64,000 bases of DNA from Lachnoanaerobaculum gingivalis (GCF_003862475.1 NZ_RRCO01000005.1:124001-188000); one strand, 5' to 3'. Positions 35,641 through 44,988 are shown, counted from the first letter of the stretch. Numbers and translations are program-made. The notes: a model not told the origin generated them from the sequence alone.

Positions 35641-37020
35641 TTATCGCATACCAACCAATTTCTTTACATCCATATTCTTCGGCAATACGAAGTTTAACAA
35701 CATTGAAAGAACAAATACGCCTGCAACAGAGTTACCTGCAAAAATATCTCCTATAACCTTCGGGAAATAATCAAATATACCCAGTGTCTGAGTAAATCCT
35801 ATTCCGATGCTTATAGATAAAGCCGCAATTATTGTATTCCTTTGAGTAAAACCGCATTTCCCAATCATATCCATTCCACTTACCACTATAGTACCGAACA
35901 TCACTATTGTACATCCACCGAGTACAGGTTCCGGCAATGTTGAAAAGAATGCACCTACCGGTGGGAATATTCCTGCCAATATAAGGATCAATGCACCAAA
36001 CATAATAGTAAATCTGTTTACTACCTTTGTCATTGCAATAAGACCTACATTCTGTGAAAATGATGTTATAGGCATACATCCAAACACACCTGATACAGCA
36101 CTTAAGAAACCGTCACATGCAAGTGAACCTGATACTTCCTTCTCTGTAATGTCTCTGTCAAGTCCGCCTGCAACAACCGCAGTGGTATCACCGATAGTCT
36201 CTGCAGCAGATACCAAGAAGATTAGAACAACAGACAAAATTGCACCGGGATTAAATATTGGCTTATATGGCAATACTCTCGGCAATGCAATAAATCCAAC
36301 TGTATTTATTGTTCCGGTAAAATGCGAAAAATCTACAATACCAAATATAAGAGAAATTATATATCCAACTATAAGACCGAACATTACGTTTAGCTGCTTC
36401 CAAAATCCCTTTGCAAGTGAACTGAATGCTATACATGATACAAGTGTAATAAGTCCAACAAGCATATATTTTGGAGCACCGAAATCATCAACATATCCGC
36501 CTCCAAAACTTTTTGCACCTACTGCAAGCAGAGAAAAACCTATGGTAGTAACTACACAAGCCGAAACTATTGGTGAAACTATCTTTTTCCAATACTTATA
36601 AGTTAATCCGAGACAGCCTTCTACACATCCACCGACTATTATCGCACCAATCGCTGTTTGATAATTAAAATTAGTGCCTATATAGCCTAGTGCCTGTACA
36701 AAGGTAAAGCTGACTCCCATTACAACCGGCAATCTTGAACCAATTTTCCATACAGGATATAACTGTACCAAAGTTCCAAGGCCCGCTATAAACATTGCAC
36801 TTTGCATGATTCTCGCAAGCTCCACTCCACCAATCTTACCAGCATCACTTCCAAGTAACTTTGATGCACCACATACTAGAAGTATAGGCGCCAGATTTGC
36901 AACGAACATAGCCATAACATGTTGCAGTCCAAAAGGTATTGCTTTTGCCACAGGAACTCTTCCGTCCAATTTGTAAATATTATCAATACTTACATTTGAA
37001 CCACTTGTCTTTTCACTCAT
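35641..37020 (-). CDS. NCS2 xanthine/uracil-type permease
   Basis: The 459-residue membrane protein is a nucleobase:cation symporter 2. It shows IPFGLQHVMAMFVANLAP at the start, VSAAETIGDTTAV and a QNVGLIAMTKVVNR loop, with 12-14 membrane segments expected. Xanthine or urate is the likely substrate given the neighbours; uracil permeases share the fold. The ATG at 37020 has AAGGAGG 7 nt upstream and removes eight residues of the longer reading. The leader upstream is over 200 nt and structured. Confidence 0.9.
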   Translation of the reverse strand: MSEKTSGSNVSIDNIYKLDGRVPVAKAIPFGLQHVMAMFVANLAPILLVCGASKLLGSDAGKIGGVELARIMQSAMFIAGLGTLVQLYPVWKIGSRLPVVMGVSFTFVQALGYIGTNFNYQTAIGAIIVGGCVEGCLGLTYKYWKKIVSPIVSACVVTTIGFSLLAVGAKSFGGGYVDDFGAPKYMLVGLITLVSCIAFSSLAKGFWKQLNVMFGLIVGYIISLIFGIVDFSHFTGTINTVGFIALPRVLPYKPIFNPGAILSVVLIFLVSAAETIGDTTAVVAGGLDRDITEKEVSGSLACDGFLSAVSGVFGCMPITSFSQNVGLIAMTKVVNRFTIMFGALILILAGIFPPVGAFFSTLPEPVLGGCTIVMFGTIVVSGMDMIGKCGFTQRNTIIAALSISIGIGFTQTLGIFDYFPKVIGDIFAGNSVAGVFVLSMLLNFVLPKNMDVKKLVGMR

Positions 37021-37055
37021 TGTAATCCTCCTTAAAAAAGACATTTATTTCTTAC

Positions 37056-37161
37056 ATCTCTTAGAGATGAAACGTACAAAGGATCAATATTTAAATTCAA
37101 AATTGTTAAAAATATATCAAATAAAAAAGTTTAAATACGCATCAGATATTCTCTGATGCGT
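37056..37161 (-). promoter_or_regulatory. Structured leader of the NCS2 permease gene
   Basis: Within the 351-nt gap 37021-37371 there is a strong hairpin, ACGCATCAGA-N5-TCTGATGCGT (37137-37161), with TTTTTT 8 nt further on, and a second hairpin CATCTC-TAA-GAGATG (37056-37070). The first resembles a leader terminator. No purine-riboswitch core (UCUACC) is present, so the controlling signal is unknown. Confidence 0.5.
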
Positions 37162-37247
37162 CAAATATCTACATATCGATTATTTAATTGTAAACTTTCC
37201 TTTGGTATATTTAATAAAAAAATATTGTTACAACTTTTATTTTTTAT

Positions 37248-37276
37248 ATACTATCATTTTTTCTTACAAAAATCAA
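37248..37276 (-). promoter_or_regulatory. Candidate promoter of the permease-yqeC-yqeB-mocA operon
   Basis: TTGATT (37271-37276), 17 bp ending in TGA, and TAGTAT (37248-37253) on the minus strand. It would give a leader of about 220 nt. Confidence 0.5.
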
Positions 37277-37371
37277 TCTAAATATTATTTTTTATGAGCG
37301 TATCATACTATTTTTCAGACTAAACATGCTAATAATTCACATATTTGTTTAACACTGTTTATTATATAGTT

Positions 37372-37608
37372 TTAATGCCAAACCTTACTTGCCTTATCAT
37401 ACAGAGGATTTTCTTTTTTAATCAAGTTATCTATTAAATCCGCCGACTCAAAAGGAACACACCATGCCAGACCGCAACCTGAGGAAAGTTCTTTCGGAAC
37501 AGGTATCAATCTTCCCGGTACATTTTCTTTTGCACACAAACTTTCAAATGCCATTGCGGCTGTGGTGGTTTGAAAGGTCACTATATATTTCCAACTTTTT
37601 TCTCTCAT
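37372..37608 (-). CDS. DUF3343 protein, putative Se/S carrier
   Basis: This 78-residue protein belongs to the DUF3343 family, with the conserved SSGCGLAWC segment holding two cysteines. It is regularly found beside selenocysteine-lyase-like and YedF proteins, and a role in carrying selenium or sulfur has been suggested. Its start abuts the lyase-like gene. No experimental function is known to me. Confidence 0.85.
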   Translation of the reverse strand: MREKSWKYIVTFQTTTAAMAFESLCAKENVPGRLIPVPKELSSGCGLAWCVPFESADLIDNLIKKENPLYDKASKVWH

Positions 37609-38768
37609 TATTCTTCCACTATTTCTTTTATCGCTTTTATAACAGCATCTATTTCTTCCTCCGTATTAAAATATGAGAATGAAAATCTTGCTATTCCCTC
37701 ATCCACTGTTCCCAACGCCTTATGCATCAATGGCGCACAGTGAGCACCTGCCCTTATCGCTATATCATATTCTTCACCAAGATAATCAGCCAGATCTCCA
37801 GAATGAATTCCGTCTATATTTATCGGCAAAATACTTCCATGCCTTATAGACTCGGGTTCTTTTTCAAATTCGGAACAATCCGTATAAAACTTTATACCTT
37901 TTATATCCTTTACACCCTTATAAAGCCTTTTTAACAGACTCATCTCTTTTTTATGAATATTTGTAATTCCGATTTCATTTATAAAATCAATTCCGGCACC
38001 AAGTCCGGCAATACCCATAATATTTAAAGTTCCTGCCTCTAATCTTGTCGGATACTCATCAGGTTGCTCCTTATTAAAGGATTGCACACCGCTTCCTCCT
38101 ACCTTAAAGGTATCTATCAAAATATCGGAATTTATAACTATACCGCCTGTACCTCCCGGTCCGAACAGTCCCTTATGGCCTGTAAAGCAAAGGACGTCTA
38201 TCCCCGTTTTATTCATATCTATCTTGATATTTCCTGCGCTCTGAGATACATCCACTATAAAATACAGATTATTCTTCCTTGCTGTTTTTCCAATATACTC
38301 TAAATCCGCTATTTCACCGGACACATTAGATACATGGTTTACAATTATAGCCTTTGTATTTTCTTTTATATGCTTTTCAAATTCATCATATTTTAATTTC
38401 CCACTTTCATCTATTCCGATAAAATCAATGCCTATATTCTTTGTTTTTTCAAGCTTATAGAGAGGTCTAAGCACGCTGTTATGCTCCGTTACCGTACTTA
38501 TTACATGATCGCCACTGCAAAACAGTCCGAACAATACGATATTTAAACCCTCTGTGGCATTGGATGTGAAAATCACTTTTGAAGGGTCGCTGCTTCCGAA
38601 AAATTTTGAAATCTTTTCTCTTGTTTCATAGACCATTCTACCCGAATCAAGTGCGGCCCTGTATGCACCTCTGCCACTGTTTCCATAGTATGTAAGTGCA
38701 TGATTTATAGCTTCTATTACATTTATCGGTTTTTTGAATGTAGTGGCGGCATTATCCAAATAAATCAT
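37608..38768 (-). CDS. Selenocysteine lyase / cysteine desulfurase-like aminotransferase (EF2568 family)
   Basis: The 386-residue class V PLP enzyme has the cofactor lysine in FTGHKGLFGP (Lys199) and a C-terminal catalytic cysteine in RAGAHCAPLMHK (Cys344). Enzymes of this branch release selenium or sulfur from selenocysteine or cysteine as a persulfide-type group. Next to YedF and SelD, the likely role is to supply selenium for the molybdenum cofactor. It overlaps both neighbours by one base, consistent with coupling. Confidence 0.9.
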   Translation of the reverse strand: MIYLDNAATTFKKPINVIEAINHALTYYGNSGRGAYRAALDSGRMVYETREKISKFFGSSDPSKVIFTSNATEGLNIVLFGLFCSGDHVISTVTEHNSVLRPLYKLEKTKNIGIDFIGIDESGKLKYDEFEKHIKENTKAIIVNHVSNVSGEIADLEYIGKTARKNNLYFIVDVSQSAGNIKIDMNKTGIDVLCFTGHKGLFGPGGTGGIVINSDILIDTFKVGGSGVQSFNKEQPDEYPTRLEAGTLNIMGIAGLGAGIDFINEIGITNIHKKEMSLLKRLYKGVKDIKGIKFYTDCSEFEKEPESIRHGSILPINIDGIHSGDLADYLGEEYDIAIRAGAHCAPLMHKALGTVDEGIARFSFSYFNTEEEIDAVIKAIKEIVEE

Positions 38769-39385
38769 TATGGTCTTATCACAAGGTCGGCTTCCATGAG
38801 ATAACTTACAATATCATACATATTTGTCACCTCACCTACTGAAAGCTTCTCGCTGAGTCCGTAGTTGTTAAGACATGCACCGCAGGAATAGATTTTTGCG
38901 CCTGCTTTTTCCAAAACCTTCAAATCTTCAATACTTGCAGAACCCTCTGTAGTAATCCTTACACCTGTATTGTAGAACAGAATTTTTGCAGGCGGTATAT
39001 CCTGTGAACTGAGAGCATAGATAAAGCCCTTTAAAAGAGTCTTACTGAACTCTTCATCACCTTCACCCATCTTATCTGAATCTATTACCACAATTGTTTC
39101 TTTTAATTTTATCTCATCAGACTTTGCAATTTCCTTAGCAACAGGCTTGGCATCGGAAACTTCTCCACCATTTACATTGATGGTAACGATGTACTCTGTA
39201 TTTGACTTTTTCTCAAAAGAAGCCTCATACTCTTTTTGCTTTGCCATCTTCAAAAGGTTTTGTACCGCAATCTCATTGTCAACACTTACCTCTACTACTC
39301 CGCTTCCTCCAAGTTCTCTTATTGCATTCTTTGTCTTAACTACAGGTATAGGACATGCATCCCCTATTGCATTAACTTTAATCAT
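38768..39385 (-). CDS. yedF: Selenium metabolism protein YedF (TusA-like plus DsrE-like)
   Basis: The 205-residue protein joins a TusA-like domain with the CPxP motif DACPIPVVKTK (Cys10) and, after about residue 95, a DsrE-like domain with YSCGACLNNYG. It belongs to the selenium-associated YedF group and may carry selenium between the lyase and the cofactor machinery. It lies 13 bp downstream of selD. Confidence 0.92.
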   Translation of the reverse strand: MIKVNAIGDACPIPVVKTKNAIRELGGSGVVEVSVDNEIAVQNLLKMAKQKEYEASFEKKSNTEYIVTINVNGGEVSDAKPVAKEIAKSDEIKLKETIVVIDSDKMGEGDEEFSKTLLKGFIYALSSQDIPPAKILFYNTGVRITTEGSASIEDLKVLEKAGAKIYSCGACLNNYGLSEKLSVGEVTNMYDIVSYLMEADLVIRP

Positions 39386-39398
39386 ATTTATTTTCCTC

Positions 39399-40424
39399 CT
39401 ATTTATCAGCTACTTTTATAGCTGTATTTTCTCTTGTCTTTATTTCTCCTACAATTGCCGCAGGCATTCCTGCCTCTTTTAATTCATTTAACAGTGCATC
39501 CGCCTCTTCTTTTCGGACGGCAAGTAAGAGTCCCCCCGATGTCTGAGGATCGAATAAAATTTCTTCCATTGCGAAAGGTACATCTTCAAAAATCACATTT
39601 TCACCCACATAATTTCTGTTTCTCTGTCCTCCGGCTGTAATAAGAAATTCATCAGCCAAAGCTTTTGCCGCCTCAAATACCGGAATCTGTTTTGCATAAA
39701 CTTCACATGACTTATCATCACCCATCATTTCCATCAGATGGCCTAAAAATCCGAAACCTGTTATATCGGTGCATGCATGAATATCGTATTTTTTTGATAT
39801 ATCACAGGCATATTTATTTAATGTCTTCATAGAATCAACAGCTTCATTTAAGGTATTCTCATCCGCCTCACCGATTCTTGCGGCAGTACATATTATTCCT
39901 ACACCAAGTCTTTTTGTAAGTATCAGACTGTCTCCGGGTTTTCCTGTGTTATTTGAATATATCTTATTCGGATTTACAATACCGGTAACACTGAGACCGT
40001 ATTTTACATCAGTATCATCGATTGAATGTCCGCCTGCAAGCACACCGCCTGCTTCCTTTACCTTTTCAAGTCCACCTCGCATTATTTCTCCAAGGATATT
40101 CAGATCACTGCTTTGCGGAAAGCATACTATATTTAATGCGGTTTTTACTTCACCACCCATGGCATATATATCACTTAATGCATTTGCTGCCGCTATCTGT
40201 CCGAATGTATAAGGATCTTCCACCATCGGCGGGAAGAAATCAAGGGTTTGAACAAATGCGATATCGTCTGTAAGCTTATATACCGCCGCATCATCCTTTG
40301 CATCAAATCCTACCATTAAATTTTTGTCAAAATTTTGCTTTGGCAATCTCTCAAGTATATGGCTGAGTATTCCCGCTCCCAGTTTTGCAGTACAACCGCC
40401 GCCTTTGCAGTAAAGTTTTTCCAT
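39399..40424 (-). CDS. selD: Selenide, water dikinase (selenophosphate synthetase)
   Basis: SelD makes selenophosphate from selenide and ATP. The 341-residue protein has the active-site segment [10 protein letters not shown] (Cys11, Lys14), [20 protein letters not shown] and DPQTSGGLL. It uses cysteine rather than selenocysteine at the active site. No selA, selB or tRNA-Sec is in the window, so here selenophosphate appears directed to the molybdenum cofactor. It is the first gene of the selenium operon, with AGGAGG upstream and a promoter at 40478-40507. Confidence 0.95.
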   Translation of the reverse strand: MEKLYCKGGGCTAKLGAGILSHILERLPKQNFDKNLMVGFDAKDDAAVYKLTDDIAFVQTLDFFPPMVEDPYTFGQIAAANALSDIYAMGGEVKTALNIVCFPQSSDLNILGEIMRGGLEKVKEAGGVLAGGHSIDDTDVKYGLSVTGIVNPNKIYSNNTGKPGDSLILTKRLGVGIICTAARIGEADENTLNEAVDSMKTLNKYACDISKKYDIHACTDITGFGFLGHLMEMMGDDKSCEVYAKQIPVFEAAKALADEFLITAGGQRNRNYVGENVIFEDVPFAMEEILFDPQTSGGLLLAVRKEEADALLNELKEAGMPAAIVGEIKTRENTAIKVADK

Positions 40425-40477
40425 ATTGCCTCCTAATATATAACTTATCTATATCGTCAATATATGAACTGATAACT

Positions 40478-40507
40478 ATTATAACCCCTTTATACTTATT
40501 TTCGCAA
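40478..40507 (-). promoter_or_regulatory. Promoter of the selD operon
   Basis: TTGCGA (40502-40507), an 18-bp spacer and a perfect TATAAT (40478-40483) on the minus strand, about 55 bp upstream of selD. Confidence 0.6.
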
Positions 40508-40580
40508 TCAAATCAGACAAACATTTTATATAATATAACATTTGTTAACAAATGAAAGATTTATGTAATATTTAAATCAA

Positions 40581-40609
40581 TTGAACAAAATTTATTTATA
40601 TGTTATAAT
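40581..40609 (+). promoter_or_regulatory. Promoter of the L,D-transpeptidase gene
   Basis: TTGAAC (40581-40586), a 17-bp spacer with TG before the -10, and TATAAT (40604-40609). It diverges from the selD promoter within the 237-nt gap. Confidence 0.75.
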
Positions 40610-40661
40610 TTTAAACTATAGTAACTTTAGTTTACTAATGTATTATTTTTTAGGAGGAAAT

Positions 40662-42137
40662 ATGCATTTAAAAAGAATTTCAGCTGTATTTGCGTCCGCA
40701 TTGATGATTTCTTCAGTATTATCATCCAACGTATTTGCAGCAACAATAAGAAGAAATGTTACAGGTGGCTCGGTGGCTGTAGAAACATCAGCTCAGACTG
40801 AGACAGCTGAAAGCACAGAGGCTGTAACTTCTGCAGCTACAGGTGAGGTGGTATCTACAAGCGATTATATACCTTCCACTATTAACAATGTAAATATGTC
40901 TGAAAACCTTGACCTTGACAGCGTAGTTGCCAATGCAGGTCTTGGTAATGTAGGTAACGGAAATACAAATCCCGAGCCTGTACTTGGTGAAACACAGATG
41001 GTTCACTTCGGACTTTGGAATACTGCAGATCAGGAGATCTCAGGTGCAGAGACAAACACAAGTGCTTATGCTTATGCAAAAGACGGTTTTAACAAGCTTT
41101 ACCTTAATCATTCAGGTATAGGAAGATATTACTACAGAACTTACAATATGAACTCAGGTTGGTCTACATGGATGAACTCTAAAGAGACTGCACCTATTAC
41201 AGATCCTGCAAACAAGGTTCAGGCTGTTCAGATAAGAGTAAAGGGATATACAGGTGTAAGAAGCGACCTTTATTACAAGGCCGTTTTAAATGACGGAACT
41301 GTACTTGACTGGGCAAAGAACGGTCAGACCCTCGGTACTATCGGTACGGACAGATATATAGTAGCTCTTAAGCTTACACTTTGGGACAAGCAAACACAGT
41401 TTACAGAGCCTACAAAGGTACTTATGGAAGCTCCTGTTTATGAGGGAACTTATGTAGATGCCAACGGTCAGGTTCAGTACTCATCAAAAGATGCCTATAC
41501 AGGATGGGGATTTTATAATAACGATCAGTACTATTTTAAAGACGGCGCAACTCAAAAGGGATGGCAGTATATAGATGGATACAAGTATTATCTTGACGAG
41601 AATACAGGTGCCGTTGTAAGAGATCTTGAGCCTGTTATGGGATTGCAGGATTCTTATGAGATTAAGTACAATAAGGCAACAATGACCATGTATATCATGG
41701 CTAAAGACGGTGCAAACGGATATATAATTCCTTACAAGACTTTCATGTCAACTGACGGACCTGCTACACCTGTGGGTACATTCAAGACATATGTTAAGTA
41801 CAGATGGAAAATAATGCATGACAATATCTATTGTCAGTTCCTTTCAAGATTTAAGGACGGATATATCATTCACTCACTTATCTACTATGATAAGGCGGAT
41901 TCAAACAGACTTGATGCATCTACATACAATTATATTGATGATGCAAGATCTGACGGATGTTTAAGACTACGTGCAGGTGATGCGGCTTGGGTATATTACA
42001 ACACAAAGATGAACACACCTGTTATAGTTTACAACGATCCTACAAATAAGGGGCCTGTTGAGAAGGATGCTATAGAGCAGCCTATTCCTGCAAACCAGAC
42101 ATACGATCCTACAGATCCTATAATGCAGGGAAGATAA
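40662..42137 (+). CDS. Secreted L,D-transpeptidase with cell-wall-binding repeats
   Basis: The 491-residue protein starts at the ATG after AGGAGGAAAT and has a signal peptide ending near NVFA. A Thr/Ala/Glu-rich linker follows, then a clostridial hydrophobic-W-like region (HFGLWNTADQEISGAE, GWSTWM), choline-binding-type repeats (GWGFYNNDQYYFKDG, KGWQYIDGYKYYLD) and a C-terminal YkuD domain with IIHSLIYYD and the catalytic SDGCLRLRAGDA. It cross-links peptidoglycan or attaches proteins at the cell surface. It has its own promoter and terminator, so it is a single-gene unit. Confidence 0.9.
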   Translation: MHLKRISAVFASALMISSVLSSNVFAATIRRNVTGGSVAVETSAQTETAESTEAVTSAATGEVVSTSDYIPSTINNVNMSENLDLDSVVANAGLGNVGNGNTNPEPVLGETQMVHFGLWNTADQEISGAETNTSAYAYAKDGFNKLYLNHSGIGRYYYRTYNMNSGWSTWMNSKETAPITDPANKVQAVQIRVKGYTGVRSDLYYKAVLNDGTVLDWAKNGQTLGTIGTDRYIVALKLTLWDKQTQFTEPTKVLMEAPVYEGTYVDANGQVQYSSKDAYTGWGFYNNDQYYFKDGATQKGWQYIDGYKYYLDENTGAVVRDLEPVMGLQDSYEIKYNKATMTMYIMAKDGANGYIIPYKTFMSTDGPATPVGTFKTYVKYRWKIMHDNIYCQFLSRFKDGYIIHSLIYYDKADSNRLDASTYNYIDDARSDGCLRLRAGDAAWVYYNTKMNTPVIVYNDPTNKGPVEKDAIEQPIPANQTYDPTDPIMQGR

Positions 42138-42154
42138 TTTAATATATTAATTTT

Positions 42155-42188
42155 AGCGGTGTGAAAGTATTTTTCACATCGCTTTTTT
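42155..42188 (+). terminator. Terminator of the L,D-transpeptidase gene
   Basis: AGCGGTGTGAAA pairs with TTTCACATCGCT with one mismatch, followed by six T residues. Confidence 0.88.
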
Positions 42189-42216
42189 ATTTATCTGTTT
42201 TTTGGACAATTTTTAC

Positions 42217-42245
42217 TTGTTTAATATTGTTTTTTCCATTAAAAT
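42217..42245 (+). promoter_or_regulatory. Candidate promoter of the sodium:solute symporter gene
   Basis: TTGTTT (42217-42222), a 17-bp spacer and TAAAAT (42240-42245). It would give a leader of about 120 nt. Confidence 0.45.
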
Positions 42246-42258
42246 AATAAGTACAGAG

Positions 42259-42329
42259 AGTTTTATTCAACTTTGACGGATGGATTTTCGGCAGAATAAA
42301 ACTATGTTCGTGAATACTTTGTCGAAAAT
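42259..42329 (+). promoter_or_regulatory. Structured leader with competing hairpins
   Basis: A perfect 10-bp inverted repeat AGTTTTATTC (42259-42268) / GAATAAAACT (42294-42303) interleaves with a second pair ATTTTCG (42284-42290) / CGAAAAT (42323-42329). The two could form a pseudoknot or compete. No known riboswitch class is recognised. Confidence 0.4.
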
Positions 42330-42372
42330 TCTTTCCAAGGCATCTATGTTTTTGTACAGAAAGGAGTTTTTT

Positions 42373-43830
42373 ATGGGTGCAAATTGGATCGTAACAGCTG
42401 TCGTAATAGTTTATTTGATTGCCATGCTTTTTATAGGTTGGTATTCCTCAACTAAGATCAACAGTAACACCGACTTTATGGTTGCCGGAAGGCGTCTGGG
42501 ACCTTTTCTTATGGCAGGTACTTTAGCCGCAACGGAGATAGGAGGCGGAAGTTCTCTGGGTGTTGTTCAAAACGGTATGTCAGGATACGGTTTAAGTGCC
42601 GCTTGGTATATTATTACAATGGGAATTGCCTTTGCAATCCTTTCTTTTATAGCACCTAAGTTTCGTGCCGCTACAGTAAAGACCGTTCCTGAATATTTCC
42701 GAAGACGTTATGGTAAAGAATCCGGATTCGTTACGGCAATTATTATGCTGCTACCTCTTATCGGACTTACAGCAGGACAATTTATAGCTTCTTCCGTAAT
42801 TTTATCCACTATGCTTGGAATCAGTTATAAGGTTTCGGTTATTATAGTAGCCGTTGTTGTAACGATTTATTCCATTATGGGAGGACTTTGGAGTGTAACA
42901 TTAACCGATTTTGTCCAAGTATTTTTAATTATTTTAGGTATGCTTGCCGCAGTTCCTTTTGCACTGAACTACGCAGGTGGATGGAGCGCCGTTGTTACCA
43001 ATGTTCCGCCTGAAACAATGAATCTTTTCTCAGGATATGATTTATTCGGTATTATTTCACTTGTAATCATGTATGTAGGAACATTCTCCGTAGGACAGGA
43101 AGCAGTTTCCCGTTTCTATGCCGCAAAGAACGAGACCGCGGCTAAACAGGGAGCATGGCTTGCAGCATTGCTTAATTTCATTTATGCCTTTGTTCCTACA
43201 ATACTTGGAATTATTGTTTTAGCTTTAATTAATATGGGAAAATTCTCAGATAAGGACTTCGCATCTGTTGGTGCAAGATATGCTTTACCTATTCTTGCTA
43301 TCCGTACCATGCCTGCCATAGTCTGCGGACTGCTTTTCTCAGGAGTAATTTCAGCTACAATGTCAAGTTCGGACTCCGACCTTTTGGGAGCAGGTTCTAT
43401 ATTTGCCAATGATATTTACAAAATTTATATTCGTCCGGAGGCAAAGAGTTCTGAAGTTATGAATGTAACTAAGATAACTATGATTATAGTCGGATTCCTG
43501 TCTCTTTTGATTGCATTATTCAATACAAAGAGCATTGTATCAATATTGATGTTCTGCTTTACTTTACGTGCCGCCGGCTCTTTCTTCCCATATGTAATGG
43601 GACATTACTGGGCAAAGGCATCAAAAGCCGGTACTATTGCTTCTCTGATTTTCGGAACAATAGTGGTGGTTTATCTTGAGCAATTTTCAAATGGATACCT
43701 TTTCGGAATCCACTTCTCTCAGGCAATCATACCCGGACTTGTGTTTGCATTTATCGGTTTTGTAATCTTCTCCATCGCTTTTCCGCCGAAAAATCCGGGA
43801 ACGGAGCTTGCCGAAGAGGAAGACGATTAA
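42373..43830 (+). CDS. Sodium:solute symporter (SSS family)
   Basis: The 485-residue membrane protein has about 13 hydrophobic segments and SSS signatures such as FMVAGRRLGPFLMAGTLAATE near the start (residues 33-53), TVPEYFRRRYG and SGVISATMSSSDSDLLGAGS. It imports an organic solute with sodium. The substrate cannot be read; family members carry proline, pantothenate, sugars or carboxylates. The ATG at 42373 follows AAGGAG; the longer reading from 42280 crosses the leader structure. Confidence 0.9.
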   Translation: MGANWIVTAVVIVYLIAMLFIGWYSSTKINSNTDFMVAGRRLGPFLMAGTLAATEIGGGSSLGVVQNGMSGYGLSAAWYIITMGIAFAILSFIAPKFRAATVKTVPEYFRRRYGKESGFVTAIIMLLPLIGLTAGQFIASSVILSTMLGISYKVSVIIVAVVVTIYSIMGGLWSVTLTDFVQVFLIILGMLAAVPFALNYAGGWSAVVTNVPPETMNLFSGYDLFGIISLVIMYVGTFSVGQEAVSRFYAAKNETAAKQGAWLAALLNFIYAFVPTILGIIVLALINMGKFSDKDFASVGARYALPILAIRTMPAIVCGLLFSGVISATMSSSDSDLLGAGSIFANDIYKIYIRPEAKSSEVMNVTKITMIIVGFLSLLIALFNTKSIVSILMFCFTLRAAGSFFPYVMGHYWAKASKAGTIASLIFGTIVVVYLEQFSNGYLFGIHFSQAIIPGLVFAFIGFVIFSIAFPPKNPGTELAEEEDD

Positions 43831-43848
43831 TATATTTATATACTTTAA

Positions 43849-43878
43849 AAGAGGGATGCCGCATGCGACCCCCCTCTT
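43849..43878. terminator. Bidirectional terminator between symporter and potD
   Basis: AAGAGGG (43849-43855) pairs with CCCTCTT (43872-43878) around an inner GCATGC. It has short T-runs on both strands and lies between convergent genes. Confidence 0.7.
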
Positions 43879-43887
43879 ATTTATTTC

Positions 43888-44988
43888 CTAATTTGTTTTC
43901 TGTCTGAACTCTTCCCAGAGCTTATTGTGAAGTTCATTTGCCTCATCACTGATATTCTCAATCAGCTCACCGCTCTCAATAAGTGAAATCTTATCTTCAG
44001 GGAATACTATCAAGTCTTTCCAATCGTCTGATACATAACTTTCAGCAGCCTTATTTGTAACAAAGTATCCGATATACTCAAAGCACTTTGCGGCAACTTC
44101 AGGCTCATTGATATACTCCAGGAATTTATAAGCCGCTTCGGCATTCGGTGCATTTGACGGAATAAAGCTTCCCATTACCCCGAATCCAAGTCCTTCTTTA
44201 GGATATACAACTTTTAAATCAGGATTTGCTTTGATTGCCTGAGTTACCTGTGATGTATACATAAATGCCGCTCCAACTTCACCGCTTAAGAGATAATCCT
44301 GAAGATTATTGTCATTTATAAGGCGGATATTTGGTGCCAAAGTCTTTAACTTATCTCCTGCTTCCTGTATCTGAGTAAGATCATTTGTATTAAATGAATA
44401 TCCGAGCGATTTCAAAGTAATACCGTCTATTACTCTGTAGTTTCCGATAATACCTACATTACCTGCAAGCTCAGGATTCCAAAGATCGTTATAACCTTGA
44501 ATATCCACTTTCACAGTCTCAGGATTATATACTATCAAAGGTATACCTGCACCGTAAGGCATTGTATACTTATTTTCAGGATCATAGAACTTACTTTGGA
44601 AAAGCGGATTTATATTGTCATATGTAGATATCTTTGACTTATCAAGTTCTTTAACAAGTCCTTCTTTTATTGCAAGCTGTATAATATAATCATCTGCAAC
44701 AACGATATCATAATCACCGCCCTTTGTCTCTTCAAGCTTTGCAAGCATTGTCTCATCAAGGTCGAAATTTGAATAATTCACCTTAACTCCGGTCTTCTCC
44801 GTAAAGCCGTCCAAAACCTCTTGTGGGAACATTCCGTCCCATGTGTACAGATTTAAAGTAGTACCCTTAAGAGCGCTGTCTGCAGCAGCTCCTGTGCTTT
44901 GCTGTGAGGCATCTTTAGAACCACCTCCACATGCAGTAAGAGCAAGCGCCGCTCCCAAACCAAGTAAACCTAAAACTTTAGATTTCAT
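43888..44988 (-). CDS. potD: Spermidine/putrescine ABC transporter binding lipoprotein
   Basis: The 366-residue binding protein has a signal peptide with lipobox LTAC (Cys20) and a PotD-like domain (TLNLYTWDGMFPQEVL, DYDIVVADDYI). It captures polyamines outside the cell and delivers them to PotBC. It is the last gene of potABCD, 17 bp after potC. Specificity for spermidine or putrescine is inferred from the family. Confidence 0.92.
   Translation of the reverse strand: MKSKVLGLLGLGAALALTACGGGSKDASQQSTGAAADSALKGTTLNLYTWDGMFPQEVLDGFTEKTGVKVNYSNFDLDETMLAKLEETKGGDYDIVVADDYIIQLAIKEGLVKELDKSKISTYDNINPLFQSKFYDPENKYTMPYGAGIPLIVYNPETVKVDIQGYNDLWNPELAGNVGIIGNYRVIDGITLKSLGYSFNTNDLTQIQEAGDKLKTLAPNIRLINDNNLQDYLLSGEVGAAFMYTSQVTQAIKANPDLKVVYPKEGLGFGVMGSFIPSNAPNAEAAYKFLEYINEPEVAAKCFEYIGYFVTNKAAESYVSDDWKDLIVFPEDKISLIESGELIENISDEANELHNKLWEEFRQKTN

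Noticed and set aside
37021-37371. Purine riboswitch ahead of the NCS2 permease
   Set aside because: The conserved UCUACC and GACUAU/GAUUAU core segments are absent on both strands.
39399-40424. Selenocysteine codon in selD
   Set aside because: The active-site position is a cysteine codon (Cys11) and the frame has no internal TGA.
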